Assembly (NCBI RefSeq): GCF_001625365.1
Contig: NZ_LJJF01000001.1
Coordinates: 4,747,501 to 4,811,500, forward strand
Origin: Streptomyces sp. MJM8645
GTDB taxonomy: Bacteria > Actinomycetota > Actinomycetes > Streptomycetales > Streptomycetaceae
Reading direction: 5' to 3'
Length of the DNA stretch: 64,000 nucleotides
Notes under the pieces: generated by a model
Databases searched by the model: none
What the model was told of the DNA's origin: nothing
What the model saw: only the letters and a program-made list of their open reading frames with translations
In this document: piece after piece, positions 42,116 to 51,939 of the stretch
Numbering within the stretch: position 1 is the stretch's first letter
Layout: every line of letters starts with the position of its first letter
Program-made: the position numbers and the translations under genes

Positions 42116-43403
42116 TTCTAGGAGTCGTTGCAACACCCCAGTTCAAGGGGTGCGATGGACTTCGAGATCCGCAGGGTCCGGGCGAACCACACCACGAGGC
42201 CTCTGGTCCGTGAGCGGGAGGAATACTTCCGGCTCATGGACCAGGGCCTGAGTAGCGCCGAAGCGTGTCGGCGTGTGGGGATCAACCACCGGACGGGCAA
42301 GCGGTGGCGCAACGGCCGCAACCCGTCGGGCAGGAACAAGGCGGCACCACCGGCCAACGCGGTGGTGCCGCCTTCCGCTCCGTCCCGCTACCTGAGCGAG
42401 GCCGACCGGCTCCACATCGCCGACCGGCTGCGGGAGAAGGCCACCGTCCGCGCGATCGCCGCCGAGCTGGGCCGCAGCCCGTCCACGGTCAGCCGGGAGA
42501 TCCGCCGCAACCGGCACCCGGACAGCGGGGCCTATAGCCCGCACGCCGCACAGGCCCGCGCCGATGCCCGAAAGCCCCGTCCCAAGCCTGGCAGGATCGG
42601 CCGCAACCCCGAGCTGCGGGACTTCATCCAGGACCGTCTGGACAGGAAGTGGAGTCCGGAGCAGATCTGCCAGGCTCTGCGGGACACCTTTCCCGAGCGG
42701 CCGGAGATGCACGTGGTCCACGAGACTGTCTACCAGGCCCTCTACGTCCAAGGCCGCGGGGAGCTCCGCCGCGAGCTGGCCGGCGCCCTGCGCACCGGCC
42801 ACGCGCGCCGCGTCCCCCACCGCCAGGCCGCCGCACGCAGGCCCAGGTTCGCCACCCCGATGGTCATGATCAGCGAACGCCCGGCCGAGGCCGAAGACCG
42901 GGCAGTGCCCGGCCACTGGGAGGGCGACCTGATCATCGGAAAGGACGGCGCCTCCGCCATCGGGACCCTGGTCGAGCGCGCCACTCGCTACGTGATGCTC
43001 CTGCACCTGCCCCACGGCCGCGCCGCCGAGCACGTTCGCGACGCCCTGGTGGACACCGTGCAGTCCCTGCCCGGCCACCTGGTCCGGTCGCTGACCTGGG
43101 ACCAGGGCGCGGAGATGGCCTCCCACGGCTCGTTCACCGTCGCCACCGGCGTCCCGGTCTACTTCTGCGACCCCGCCAGCCCCTGGCAGCGCGGCTCCAA
43201 CGAGAACACCAACGGGCTCCTGCGGCAGTACTTCCCCAAGGGCACCGACCTGACCACCCACGGCCCGCAACACCTCGCAGAGGTCGCCGCCGAACTCAAC
43301 GGCCGCCCACGCAAAACGCTCGGCTGGGAAACCCCAGCCGAGCGCCTGCATAAACTACTCGCGGCCTGATCAAACCAACCACGTGTTGCGACGATCCCTA
43401 GAA
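42116..43403 (+). mobile_element. IS30-family insertion sequence
   Basis: The element of about 1288 bp is bounded by imperfect inverted repeats of about 21 bp (TTCTAGG-NN-TCGT-N-GCAACAC with three mismatches) and encodes one complete transposase. The ends are inferred from the inverted repeats and may extend a few bases further, since GG precedes both. I do not see a convincing direct target duplication in the flanks. The transposase frame is intact, so the element could still be mobile. Confidence 0.82.
42155..43369 (+). CDS. IS30-family transposase
   Basis: The 404-residue protein has an N-terminal helix-turn-helix (GLSSAEACRRVGINHRTGKRW) and a second HTH typical of IS30 (LREKATVRAIAAELGRSPST, then VSREIRRN). 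The DDE catalytic domain has Asp in GHWEGDLIIGKDG, Asp in LTWDQGAEMASH and Glu in GSNENTNGLLRQYFPKGTD, all present. The ATG at 42155 gives MDFEIRRVRANHTTRPL. A TTG at 42128 in the same frame lies inside the inverted repeat. The reading frame is intact. Confidence 0.95.
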   Translation: MDFEIRRVRANHTTRPLVREREEYFRLMDQGLSSAEACRRVGINHRTGKRWRNGRNPSGRNKAAPPANAVVPPSAPSRYLSEADRLHIADRLREKATVRAIAAELGRSPSTVSREIRRNRHPDSGAYSPHAAQARADARKPRPKPGRIGRNPELRDFIQDRLDRKWSPEQICQALRDTFPERPEMHVVHETVYQALYVQGRGELRRELAGALRTGHARRVPHRQAAARRPRFATPMVMISERPAEAEDRAVPGHWEGDLIIGKDGASAIGTLVERATRYVMLLHLPHGRAAEHVRDALVDTVQSLPGHLVRSLTWDQGAEMASHGSFTVATGVPVYFCDPASPWQRGSNENTNGLLRQYFPKGTDLTTHGPQHLAEVAAELNGRPRKTLGWETPAERLHKLLAA

Positions 43404-43475
43404 ACCGCCCCCCGGCCGGGGCCGCCGGCGTGTTCGCGGTTCCTGGGAAGTGGGCGGCGCGCTGGTGCGAGCCGG

Positions 43476-46337
43476 TCAGTGGGCGGCCGCGCGTTGGAGG
43501 GCGCTGGCGAGGAGGGCGAGGTCGGTGGGGCCGTTGCCGAGTTCGCGGACCGGGCGGCGGGCGGGTGGGGCGCCGAGTTGGAGCGGGTCGATCGCGACGA
43601 CGGTGGGGCGCAGGGTGGCGGTGCGCGGGATGCGGCCGCTGATCCGGGCGGTCTGGAAGGCGGTGACGCCGCCGTCCGGCAGGCGCAGGTAGCCGCGGCC
43701 GGGGGTGTCCTCGGGCAGGGCGGCCGCGTCGCCGAGGTGGATCAGCAGGTCGGAGTCGGCCGGGTCCTCGGTGCGCAGCGCGATGCGGAGCAGGGCGGCC
43801 TCGTCGACCTCGGTGCCGGCGCTCTCCTCCGGGTGGCCGGTGGTGACCGCGAGGTGGACGCCGAGCGGGCCGCCGTGGCGGGCGACGGCGGCGAGGGCGC
43901 GGGCGAGCGGGCGGCCGGCCGGGGAGGTGGGGGAGAGGAGGGCGTCGTAGTCGTCCACGACGACGACCAGGCGGGCGGGGCAGGGGGCGGCGGCGGGGGA
44001 GGTGACCGGCCGGGGGCCGTCGCCACCGCTGCGCGGGTGGATGATCTTCGGGGTGGCGGCGGAGGCCGCGCCGACGACGGCGGGCACCGGGACGGCCGGG
44101 TGTCCGGCGAGGCTCTGTCCGGCCAGGCCCTGCCCGGCCAGGCCCTGCGCGTCCAGGCTCTGCCCGTCCAAGATGCGGGCGGCGTGCCAGGAGGCGAAGT
44201 CCAGTCCGTCGAACAGCCGCTCGCGCAGGGCGAGTTCGTCCTCCAGGGCCTCTGCGGCGAGCAGCGCGGCCCGCGGGTCGTCGGCGGCGTTCACCAGGCC
44301 GGTGACGTGCGGCAGTTCGGTGCAGCCGTCCAGGCCGTCCTCGGTGGACCGGCCCTCGATGAGGGTGACGGTGAGGCGCTCGGGGCGTTCCGAGACGGCG
44401 AGCGAGGCGACCAGGGTGCGCAGCAGCTCGGTCTTGCCGGAGCCGCGGGCGCCGCCGATGAGCAGGTGCGGGCCGCCCGGGTCGGGGGAGGGGAGGGCGA
44501 GTTCGGGGTCGGCCAGGTCGAGCGTGCAGAGCTCGTCCCGGGTGGTGCCGAGCAGCGCGGTGGCGGCGCCGATGCCGCCGGCGTGCGCCGCCCAGCGGGC
44601 GGACAGCTTGGCCGGGGTGACGGTGTCGAGCTGGAGCAGGTCGAGCAGCCGCAGTGCGTCGGGCAGCGGGCCGCGGGCGGCCGGGGCAGCCTCGCGCAGC
44701 GGGGCGAGCACGCGGGCGAGCCGTTCGGCCCAGGCGTCGGAGACGGCGTCCAGGGAGACCTCGTGCAAGGTCTCCCGGCCGCGGGCGACGGGGCGGTCGA
44801 GGGAGAGCTGGGTGCCGACCTCGCCGGTGATCAGGGCGGTGGCGCCGAGGCCTCGGGGGAGCAGTTCGGGCTGCTCGGCGAGGCAGACCGGGAAGATGCC
44901 GACGGCCGGTCCCTGGCGCAGCAGCAGGTCGACGGCCTGCCGGGCGGTCTCGGTGGTCGGGCGGCCGTCCACCACGACGACGGTGGCGGGGTGGCCGCCG
45001 AGGCCGGCCGGGCCGCTGAGCCGGGCGGTGAGTTCGGTCAGCCGGGCGGTGGCCTGTTCGTCGTCGAGGCCGAGCAGCAGCCGGCAGTCCTGGCCGTCGG
45101 CGGGGCGCAGGTGGGGCAGCCAGAGGGCCCAGGCCCAGGTGTCGGCGCGTTCTTCGGGGGTGCGGGCCTGGTCGGCGTCGACGACGACCAGGCTCAGGCC
45201 GGTCGGCGGGTGCAGGGCGGCGAGCTGGGCGACGACGGCCCGGGTGAGTGCGTCCAGGCGTTCGCGCGGGCCGCTGAGGCCGAGGCTGCCGGCGGTCTGC
45301 AGGTCGAGGGTGACGGGGACGGCGGGCAGCATGGTGCCGGGTGCGGTGCCGGGGCCGCCGGGGCGGTCGGCGGTGCCCAGGCGCAGGGTGAGCGCGTCGG
45401 GGTGGCCGGGGCCGCGCTCCCAGAGCCGGGGGCCGGGGCCGACGGCGTTGAGCAGCAGGGTGGCGAGATCCGGCCACCGTTCGCGCTGGGCGGCGGCCTG
45501 GCGCAGTCGTACGGCGGTGTGGTGGCGTTCGGCGCTCTCCTGGCCGGGCGGTTCGGCGGTGCGGCCGAGTCGCAGCGAGAGCAGGCCGCGGCCGCGGCCG
45601 GGGGCCGGTTCGGGGGCGGCGGGGGGTTCGGCCACCGGCGGGGTGGGGCGGACCGGGCCTGGGGCGGCGAGCTGGAGGTGGCCGTGGCCGTCGGGCAGGG
45701 CGGCGCGGCCGGTGCCGTCGGCCGGGTCGGGGGTGGCCACGTGCAGGGTGGATTCGCCGATGCGCAGCAGGGCGCCGGCTTCCAGCGGGACGGCTTCCTC
45801 GGGGGCTCCGGGCGGGACGAGCCGACCGTCCAGGGTGGTGCCGTTGGTGGAGCCGAGGTCGCGGACGGTGATCCTGCCGTCGTCGGCGAGGTGCAGGGCC
45901 AGGTGCAGCCGGGAGACGTCGGGGTCGTCGAGCGGGACGTCGGCTTCGCCGGAGCGGCCGATCCGGATCTCCCGGCCGTGCAGCCGGTGCACTCCGCCGG
46001 CGTCCGGGCCGCCGACCACGCGAAGTTCGGCGGCGGCGGGGGTGTCGTCGGGGTCGTCGGCGGTCGGGTCGGGCTCGTTGAGGCTGAGGACGGCCCCGTC
46101 GAGGAGCGGGGGGTGGCCGAGCAGCGTGTGCTCGTCGACCCGGTGCGCCCCGGCGTACAGGTGCACGTGGGTGGCGGCCCGGGGCCCGCGCACGCCGACG
46201 GCGCCGGCGAGGGCGCCCGCGAGGGAGCCGAGCGCGGTGCCGACGGGGGCGGTGACCAGCACGTCCACGTAGGGGATGGCGGAGCCGGCGGCGGCCGGGC
46301 CGCTGCGCGGTCGGAGGACGGTCAGCCGGATCTGCAT
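43476..46337 (-). CDS. FHA-domain FtsK/SpoIIIE-type ATPase
   Basis: The 953-residue protein has an N-terminal ubiquitin-like or YukD-like region (residues 1-95). An FHA domain follows at about 105-185, with GREIRIGRSGEADV, SRLHLALHL and DLGSTNGTTLDG. Then come ATPase modules of the EccC/EssC type. The first module has lost its P-loop (LGLSGPRERLDALTRAVV). The second has intact Walker A IGGARGSGKTELLRTL (about 625-640) and Walker B RLVVVVDDYDAL. FHA domains bind phosphothreonine, and two Ser/Thr kinases are encoded divergently 416 bp away. No WXG100 or other type VII secretion gene lies in the window. A 15-bp repeat gives an LAGQ-rich insert near residue 725. Confidence 0.9.
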   Translation of the reverse strand: MQIRLTVLRPRSGPAAAGSAIPYVDVLVTAPVGTALGSLAGALAGAVGVRGPRAATHVHLYAGAHRVDEHTLLGHPPLLDGAVLSLNEPDPTADDPDDTPAAAELRVVGGPDAGGVHRLHGREIRIGRSGEADVPLDDPDVSRLHLALHLADDGRITVRDLGSTNGTTLDGRLVPPGAPEEAVPLEAGALLRIGESTLHVATPDPADGTGRAALPDGHGHLQLAAPGPVRPTPPVAEPPAAPEPAPGRGRGLLSLRLGRTAEPPGQESAERHHTAVRLRQAAAQRERWPDLATLLLNAVGPGPRLWERGPGHPDALTLRLGTADRPGGPGTAPGTMLPAVPVTLDLQTAGSLGLSGPRERLDALTRAVVAQLAALHPPTGLSLVVVDADQARTPEERADTWAWALWLPHLRPADGQDCRLLLGLDDEQATARLTELTARLSGPAGLGGHPATVVVVDGRPTTETARQAVDLLLRQGPAVGIFPVCLAEQPELLPRGLGATALITGEVGTQLSLDRPVARGRETLHEVSLDAVSDAWAERLARVLAPLREAAPAARGPLPDALRLLDLLQLDTVTPAKLSARWAAHAGGIGAATALLGTTRDELCTLDLADPELALPSPDPGGPHLLIGGARGSGKTELLRTLVASLAVSERPERLTVTLIEGRSTEDGLDGCTELPHVTGLVNAADDPRAALLAAEALEDELALRERLFDGLDFASWHAARILDGQSLDAQGLAGQGLAGQSLAGHPAVPVPAVVGAASAATPKIIHPRSGGDGPRPVTSPAAAPCPARLVVVVDDYDALLSPTSPAGRPLARALAAVARHGGPLGVHLAVTTGHPEESAGTEVDEAALLRIALRTEDPADSDLLIHLGDAAALPEDTPGRGYLRLPDGGVTAFQTARISGRIPRTATLRPTVVAIDPLQLGAPPARRPVRELGNGPTDLALLASALQRAAAH
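44110..44169 (-). repeat. Four 15-bp tandem repeats in the FHA-FtsK gene
   Basis: Units at 44110, 44125, 44140 and 44155 follow AGGCYCTGYSCGKCC. They encode 5-residue repeats (LAGQG, LAGQS, LDAQG) between the Walker A and Walker B parts of the second ATPase module. Being a multiple of three, copy changes keep the frame. Confidence 0.85.
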
Positions 46338-46753
46338 CTCGCCCGCGGGTCCCTTCTGCTGGTGTGGAGCCTGGTACCGCTGCCCGGTGTCGTCGCGGGC
46401 GCGCGGGGCGGCCGCGGCGACCCTTTGGGCCACACGAGTGGCGAGTGTCCATCCTGCCATCCGTCACGGACAGTCCGCGCACCGTACCGGATTTGACGAT
46501 CTTGCGATCATCGCCATGGTGGAGGCGACGGAGGGTCAGGTCAACCGGTGCGGCGAGGGCCCCGTCGGCAGGCCCGCCGAACCGGTCCGGGAACTCCCCT
46601 AGGGGATGTCCCCCAACCCCTCCGGGATGGCCTGCCGGTCGCCCCAAAAACCTGAACGGACACCGTTAGAGTGGCCGCAGACACGGGCCCGGCAGGCTCA
46701 CCGCACCGGCGGAGGAGCGCCCCGCGCGGGCGGCACGACGAGGAGTGCGACAG
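46338..46753. other. Intergenic region between divergent FHA-FtsK and pkaA genes
   Basis: This is 416 bp without a supported gene, with promoters expected in both directions. TTAGAGTGG (46666-46674) could contain a -10 element for pkaA (TAGAGT), but the corresponding -35 is weak. TTGACG (46491-46496) may be a -35 with no good partner. Nothing further can be supported. Confidence 0.4.
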
Positions 46754-48649
46754 GTGCGGCCAGTCGGCAGCAAGTATCTGCTTGAGGAGACCCTCGGACG
46801 GGGTGCCACCGGGACGGTCTGGCGCGGCCGGGTGCGCCCCGACGTCCAGGTGCCCGGCAGCGAGCCCGGGCAGCTGGTGGCGATCAAGGTGCTGCGCGAG
46901 GAACTGGCGTCCGACCCGGACGTCGTGATGCGCTTCCTGCGCGAGCGCTCGCTGCTGCTGCGGCTGACCCACCCGAACATCGTCCGGGTCCGCGACCTGG
47001 TGGTCGAGGGCGAGCTGCTGGCCCTGGTGATGGACCTGATCGACGGCCCCGACCTGGCCCGCTACCTGCGCTCCAACGGCCCGTTCAGCCCGATCGCCGG
47101 CGCCCTGCTGATGGCCCAGGTCGCGGACGCGCTGGCGGCCAGCCACGAGGACGGGATCGTCCACCGCGACCTCAAGCCGGCCAACGTGCTGCTCGCCTCC
47201 ACGGTGCTGGACGGCACCGAGCAGATGCACCCGATGCTGACCGACTTCGGCATCGCCCGCCTCGCCGACTCCCCGGGCATCACCCGCACCCACGAGTTCG
47301 TCGGCACCCCCGCCTACATCGCGCCGGAGTCCGCCGAGGGCCGCCCGCAGACCTCCGCGGTGGACGTCTACGGCGCCGGGATCATGCTGTACGAGCTGGT
47401 CACCGGCCGCCAGCCGTTCCAGGGCGACAGCGCGATCGCGCTCCTCCACGCCCACCTGGCGCAGGAGCCGCAGCGGCCCAGCACCATGCCCGAGCCGCTG
47501 TGGACGGTGATCGAGCGCTGCCTGCGCAAGGACCCGGCGCAGCGGCCGTCCGCGACCTCGCTGGCCCGCGCGCTGCGGGTGGTGGCGGCCGGCGTCGGGG
47601 TGCACGCCTCCCCGTCGGCGGTGGACGAGGCGCTCGCGGTCGGCTCGCTGCTGCTGCCGGACCCGCGCCCGACCTCCGTCCCGAGCGCCGGTGCGGGCGT
47701 CCCCGGCCTGTCGCCGGCCGCCCCGGCCGCCCCCGCGGCCCCGCAGTACGACCCGGCCGGGGCGACCCAGGTGATGGGCACCCAGCCGCCGCCCGCCCCG
47801 CCGTTCGGGGCCCCGGACCGCACCCAGGTGATGCCGCCCACCGTCGTGCCCCCGCCCCCGCCGGGCGCTCCGGGTGTTCCGGGGTCTCCGGGGGAGGAGA
47901 CGCCGCACCCGTGGCAGACGCAGCTGCGGGCGGCCCGGGACCGCAACCAGCAGACCCAGGTCGGCTACTTCGGCCCGGAGGACTTCGAGGACCCGCAGGT
48001 CGCCCCGAGGCCCTTCCAGGCCGGCCCCCCCGGCTACCAGCCGCAGCCGCCGGCCGGCTACCACCCGGACCAGCGGCGCCAGGGCCCGCCGCCGCCCGGG
48101 TACGCCCAGCGGCCGCCGGTGGCCCCGCCGCCCTACCAGGGCGGTCAGGGCTACCAGGCCGGGCAGTCCGGTCACGGCGGCCCGCCGCAGCCCGGGCCCG
48201 GTGGACGCCCGCAGCCGCCCGGCGGCTACCGGCCGGCCCCGGCCGCGTACGGGCAGTCGCAGGGCGGCTACCCGCCCCCGCCCGCCCCGGTCCCGCGCCG
48301 GGCCGAGCCGCCGGCGCCGCAGCACCGCGAATCGCCGCAGCACCGCGAGCCCCCGCAGCACCGCGAGCCCCCGCAGCGCCGGGACGAGCCGCGTCGGGAC
48401 GAGCCGCGCGAGCAGGACCGCCGCGAGCCCGCCCCGCCGCGCGAGCGGCGCCCGCGCAGCCGCAACCGGATGTACATTCCCGGGCTCGGCTGCCTCAAGG
48501 GGTGTCTGGTGGTGCTGCTGGTGCTGGTGGTGGCCGGGGTGGCGCTGTGGAACTTCACGCCGCTGCCGCACTACTGGGACAACATCCAGGGCTGGTTCAA
48601 CACCGTGCGCGACTGGGCGGACGCCTTGTTCGGCAGCTCGAAGAACTGA
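46754..48649 (+). CDS. pkaA: Membrane Ser/Thr protein kinase PkaA
   Basis: The 631-residue kinase has its domain at residues 8-275: glycine loop LGRGATGTVWRG, VAIK Lys, catalytic loop HRDLKPANVLL with His137-Arg138-Asp139, DFGIARL and VGTPAYIAPE. A long Pro/Gly/Gln/Tyr-rich linker (residues 300-560) includes QHREP repeats, then a basic patch and one membrane helix near the C-terminus (LVVLLVLVVAGVALWNF). A short extracytoplasmic tail ends it, without PASTA domains. The GTG at 46754 has GAGGAG 9 bp upstream. Gene order before pkaB and prfB matches the streptomycete pkaA locus. Its targets may include the FHA protein encoded divergently. Confidence 0.92.
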   Translation: MRPVGSKYLLEETLGRGATGTVWRGRVRPDVQVPGSEPGQLVAIKVLREELASDPDVVMRFLRERSLLLRLTHPNIVRVRDLVVEGELLALVMDLIDGPDLARYLRSNGPFSPIAGALLMAQVADALAASHEDGIVHRDLKPANVLLASTVLDGTEQMHPMLTDFGIARLADSPGITRTHEFVGTPAYIAPESAEGRPQTSAVDVYGAGIMLYELVTGRQPFQGDSAIALLHAHLAQEPQRPSTMPEPLWTVIERCLRKDPAQRPSATSLARALRVVAAGVGVHASPSAVDEALAVGSLLLPDPRPTSVPSAGAGVPGLSPAAPAAPAAPQYDPAGATQVMGTQPPPAPPFGAPDRTQVMPPTVVPPPPPGAPGVPGSPGEETPHPWQTQLRAARDRNQQTQVGYFGPEDFEDPQVAPRPFQAGPPGYQPQPPAGYHPDQRRQGPPPPGYAQRPPVAPPPYQGGQGYQAGQSGHGGPPQPGPGGRPQPPGGYRPAPAAYGQSQGGYPPPPAPVPRRAEPPAPQHRESPQHREPPQHREPPQRRDEPRRDEPREQDRREPAPPRERRPRSRNRMYIPGLGCLKGCLVVLLVLVVAGVALWNFTPLPHYWDNIQGWFNTVRDWADALFGSSKN

Positions 48650-48710
48650 CGCCGGGCCAGGCCCTGCCGTGCGGGCCCGCCCGGTCCAGGGCCGGGCCCG
48701 CGCGGCGGGA

Positions 48711-48739
48711 TTGACGCTTTGTCGACAATTCGCAAGATT
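48711..48739 (+). promoter_or_regulatory. Candidate pkaB promoter
   Basis: TTGACG (48711-48716), a 17-bp spacer and AAGATT (48734-48739) resemble a housekeeping promoter 139 bp before the pkaB start. The spacer contains the perfect 10-bp palindrome TTGTCGACAA (48719-48728), a possible operator. The call is by eye. Confidence 0.5.
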
Positions 48740-48877
48740 TCTCGCCCGCGACTGCCCGCCCAGGGCCCTCGGGCGGCCCGCGCGGGGCGCCGGGGCGCGT
48801 AGGTTGGTCGCTGTTGTCCCGCCCCATCGAGCGCACCGGACCCCCGGGCGCGCTCCCGCGCCGCCCACGGAGCAGCA

Positions 48878-50137
48878 TTGGCACGCAAGATCGGCAGCCG
48901 GTACACCGTTCACCAGGTGATCGGCCGGGGTTCGGCCGGGACGGTCTGGCTCGGTGAGGGGCCCGACGGCCCGGTGGCGGTCAAGCTGCTGCGCGAGGAC
49001 CTGGCCGCCGACCAGGTGCTGGTCGGCCGCTTCGTCCAGGAGCGCGCCGCGCTGACCAGCCTCGACCACCCCCGGGTGGTCGGCGTGCGTGACATGGTCG
49101 TGGACGGCAGCGACCTCGCCCTGGTGATGGAGCTGGTCCAGGGCACCGACCTGCGCTCCCGGCTGGAGCGTGACGGCGCGCTCCCGCCGCAGACCGCCGC
49201 CTCGGTCATCGCGGACGTCGCCGACGGCCTGGCCGCCGCGCACGCCGCCGGCATCGTCCACCGCGACGTCAAGCCGGAGAACGTCCTGCTCGACCTCGCC
49301 GCCGCCCCCGGCCCCGGCGGCGCCCCGCGCGCCAAGCTCACCGACTTCGGCGTGGCCCGCCTGGTCGACGCCCCGCGCCGCACCCGGGCCACCCGGATCA
49401 TCGGCACCCCCGACTACCTCGCCCCGGAGATCATCGAGGGCCTGGAGCCGCGCGCCGCCGTCGACATCTACGCCCTCGCCACCGTGCTGTACGAGCTGCT
49501 GGCCGGGTTCACCCCGTTCGGCGGCGGCCACACCGGCGCGGTGCTGCGCCGGCACGTCACCGAGCAGGTGCCGCCGATCCCCGGCCTGCCGGACGGGCTG
49601 TGGCGGATCATCTCCGAGTGCCTGGCCAAGGCCCCGGCCTCCCGGCTGCGGGCCGCCGAACTGGCGGCCCGGCTGCGCGAGCAGCTGCCCTCGCTGGCCG
49701 GCCTGCCGGTGCTGGCCGTCCCCTCCCAGGGCCGCGCCCCGGCGGAGGAGGCACTGACCCCCGGTGAGGCCGTGTACGCCGAGGTGGACGCAGGCCCGGG
49801 AATCCACAAGCGCCGCCGGGGCCCGGCCGTCCCGTTGGTGCCCGGCGTCGCCCCCGACTCCACCCGGGACACCCACACCAGCCTGCGCCGCCCCTCCGCG
49901 GACGAGCTGGCCGCGTACGCCGCGGAGTCCCGTGCCCAGCGCACCGCCCCGGGCACCGGGCACCGCCGGGACCGGCAGGCGCTGCTGCGCCGCCGCCGGG
50001 TGCTGGCCGTCCTGCTGGCCACCGTCCTGCTGCTGGCGGGCGCCGCCGCGGCCTGGACGGCCTTCGCGGCCACCGCCCCGGACGCCGGTCACCCGGCCCG
50101 TCCGACGGTGTCCGGCACGGCCCCGCGGGCGCCGTAG
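48878..50137 (+). CDS. pkaB: Ser/Thr protein kinase PkaB, TTG start
   Basis: The 419-residue kinase has its domain at residues 6-265: [31 protein letters not shown] with His128-Arg129-Asp130, DFGVARL and [15 protein letters not shown] juxtamembrane region of about 100 residues is rich in Pro and Arg. One membrane helix ([21 protein letters not shown]) is followed by a tail of about 25 residues. The start is TTG at 48878 with GGAG just upstream; homology to PkaA places the domain directly after it, and no ATG or GTG fits better. It follows pkaA by 228 bp with its own candidate promoter, so pkaA and pkaB are probably separately regulated. Confidence 0.92.
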   Translation: MARKIGSRYTVHQVIGRGSAGTVWLGEGPDGPVAVKLLREDLAADQVLVGRFVQERAALTSLDHPRVVGVRDMVVDGSDLALVMELVQGTDLRSRLERDGALPPQTAASVIADVADGLAAAHAAGIVHRDVKPENVLLDLAAAPGPGGAPRAKLTDFGVARLVDAPRRTRATRIIGTPDYLAPEIIEGLEPRAAVDIYALATVLYELLAGFTPFGGGHTGAVLRRHVTEQVPPIPGLPDGLWRIISECLAKAPASRLRAAELAARLREQLPSLAGLPVLAVPSQGRAPAEEALTPGEAVYAEVDAGPGIHKRRRGPAVPLVPGVAPDSTRDTHTSLRRPSADELAAYAAESRAQRTAPGTGHRRDRQALLRRRRVLAVLLATVLLLAGAAAAWTAFAATAPDAGHPARPTVSGTAPRAP

Positions 50138-50217
50138 CGGGCCGTCGGGCGGGTACCGCGAGAGCCGGAGGACCCCGGTGTCGTCATGACCACCCCCGGA
50201 ACCATTACCCTGGGGGC

Positions 50218-51330
<1,113 letters not shown>

Positions 51331-51334
51331 GCGC

Positions 51335-51387
51335 AGGCATACGAAAGGGCCCCCGACCGCAGTGGTCGGGGGCCCTTTCGTATGCCT
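51335..51387. terminator. Bidirectional terminator between prfB and the zinc-ribbon gene
   Basis: A perfect 24-bp inverted repeat (51335-51358 with 51364-51387) with a 5-nt loop GCAGT lies between two convergent genes, 5 bp after the prfB stop and 9 bp from the other stop. The outer part of each arm contains GAAAGG/CCTTTC, giving a short T-run on each strand. Confidence 0.88.
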
Positions 51388-51395
51388 CGGTGGGT

Positions 51396-51590
51396 TCAGG
51401 CCAGTGCCTGCCGGGCGATCAGCGCCACCGCGAGCAGACCGGCCAGCAGGGCCAGCAGCATCGCGGGGGAGAACGCCGCGAACGGACCCTGCTGCTCCTG
51501 CAGCCGGGCCCGGTTGGCGCGGCAGACCGCGCAGCGCCCGTCACTCACGCGGCCGTTGCAGTTGGCGCACACCAGATGGTCGCAGGTCAT
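51396..51590 (-). CDS. Small zinc-ribbon membrane protein
   Basis: The 64-residue protein has two Cys-x-x-Cys pairs (Cys8 and Cys11 in LVCANC, Cys20 and Cys23 in GRCAVC), forming a small zinc ribbon. A Gln/Phe-rich hinge and one C-terminal membrane helix (MLLALLAGLLAVALIA) follow. The ATG at 51590 has an excellent ribosome site (GAGGAGGAG), and the gene ends at the bidirectional terminator shared with prfB, which supports it as real. The ribbon would face the cytoplasm if the helix is a tail anchor. I know of no function. Confidence 0.8.
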   Translation of the reverse strand: MTCDHLVCANCNGRVSDGRCAVCRANRARLQEQQGPFAAFSPAMLLALLAGLLAVALIARQALA

Positions 51591-51939
51591 GCGATCTCCT
51601 CCTCGCTGCTACAGCCAACGCACCGGACGGGGCTTTGGTTCCTCTTCTTGCCCTGTGCGGGGGAGCGCCCGAACACGGACGCCACCTCCACTCTGCCAGG
51701 TTCTGACCGTTCCGGCTCCCGGGCTGTGAGATGCCTCCCAATTTTCGGGGCATAACCAGACATTCTCCCCCAGATTTCGACGGCTGTCCTGGGCGAGCCC
51801 TGCACGCCGACCGACGATTCGCGTATGGTCCCAGACCGGGAGCGGCCCTTTCCGCTCCCGCCACCCGCCCCAGGGCCGGGAGCCCGGGGTGGACCGACCG
51901 AGGACTGGCGCCGCCTAGGATGGCCTCCGTGATGCAGCC
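51591..51939. other. Intergenic region upstream of ftsE
   Basis: This is 349 bp between divergent genes. An 8-bp hairpin (GGGAGCGG/CCGCTCCC, 51838-51860) lies in the middle. TAGGAT (51916-51921) is a plausible -10 for a short-leader ftsE transcript, with only a weak -35. I see no gene. Confidence 0.4.

Noticed and set aside
43404-43475. Target-site duplication of the IS30 element
   Set aside because: The bases outside the two inverted repeats do not form a convincing direct repeat.
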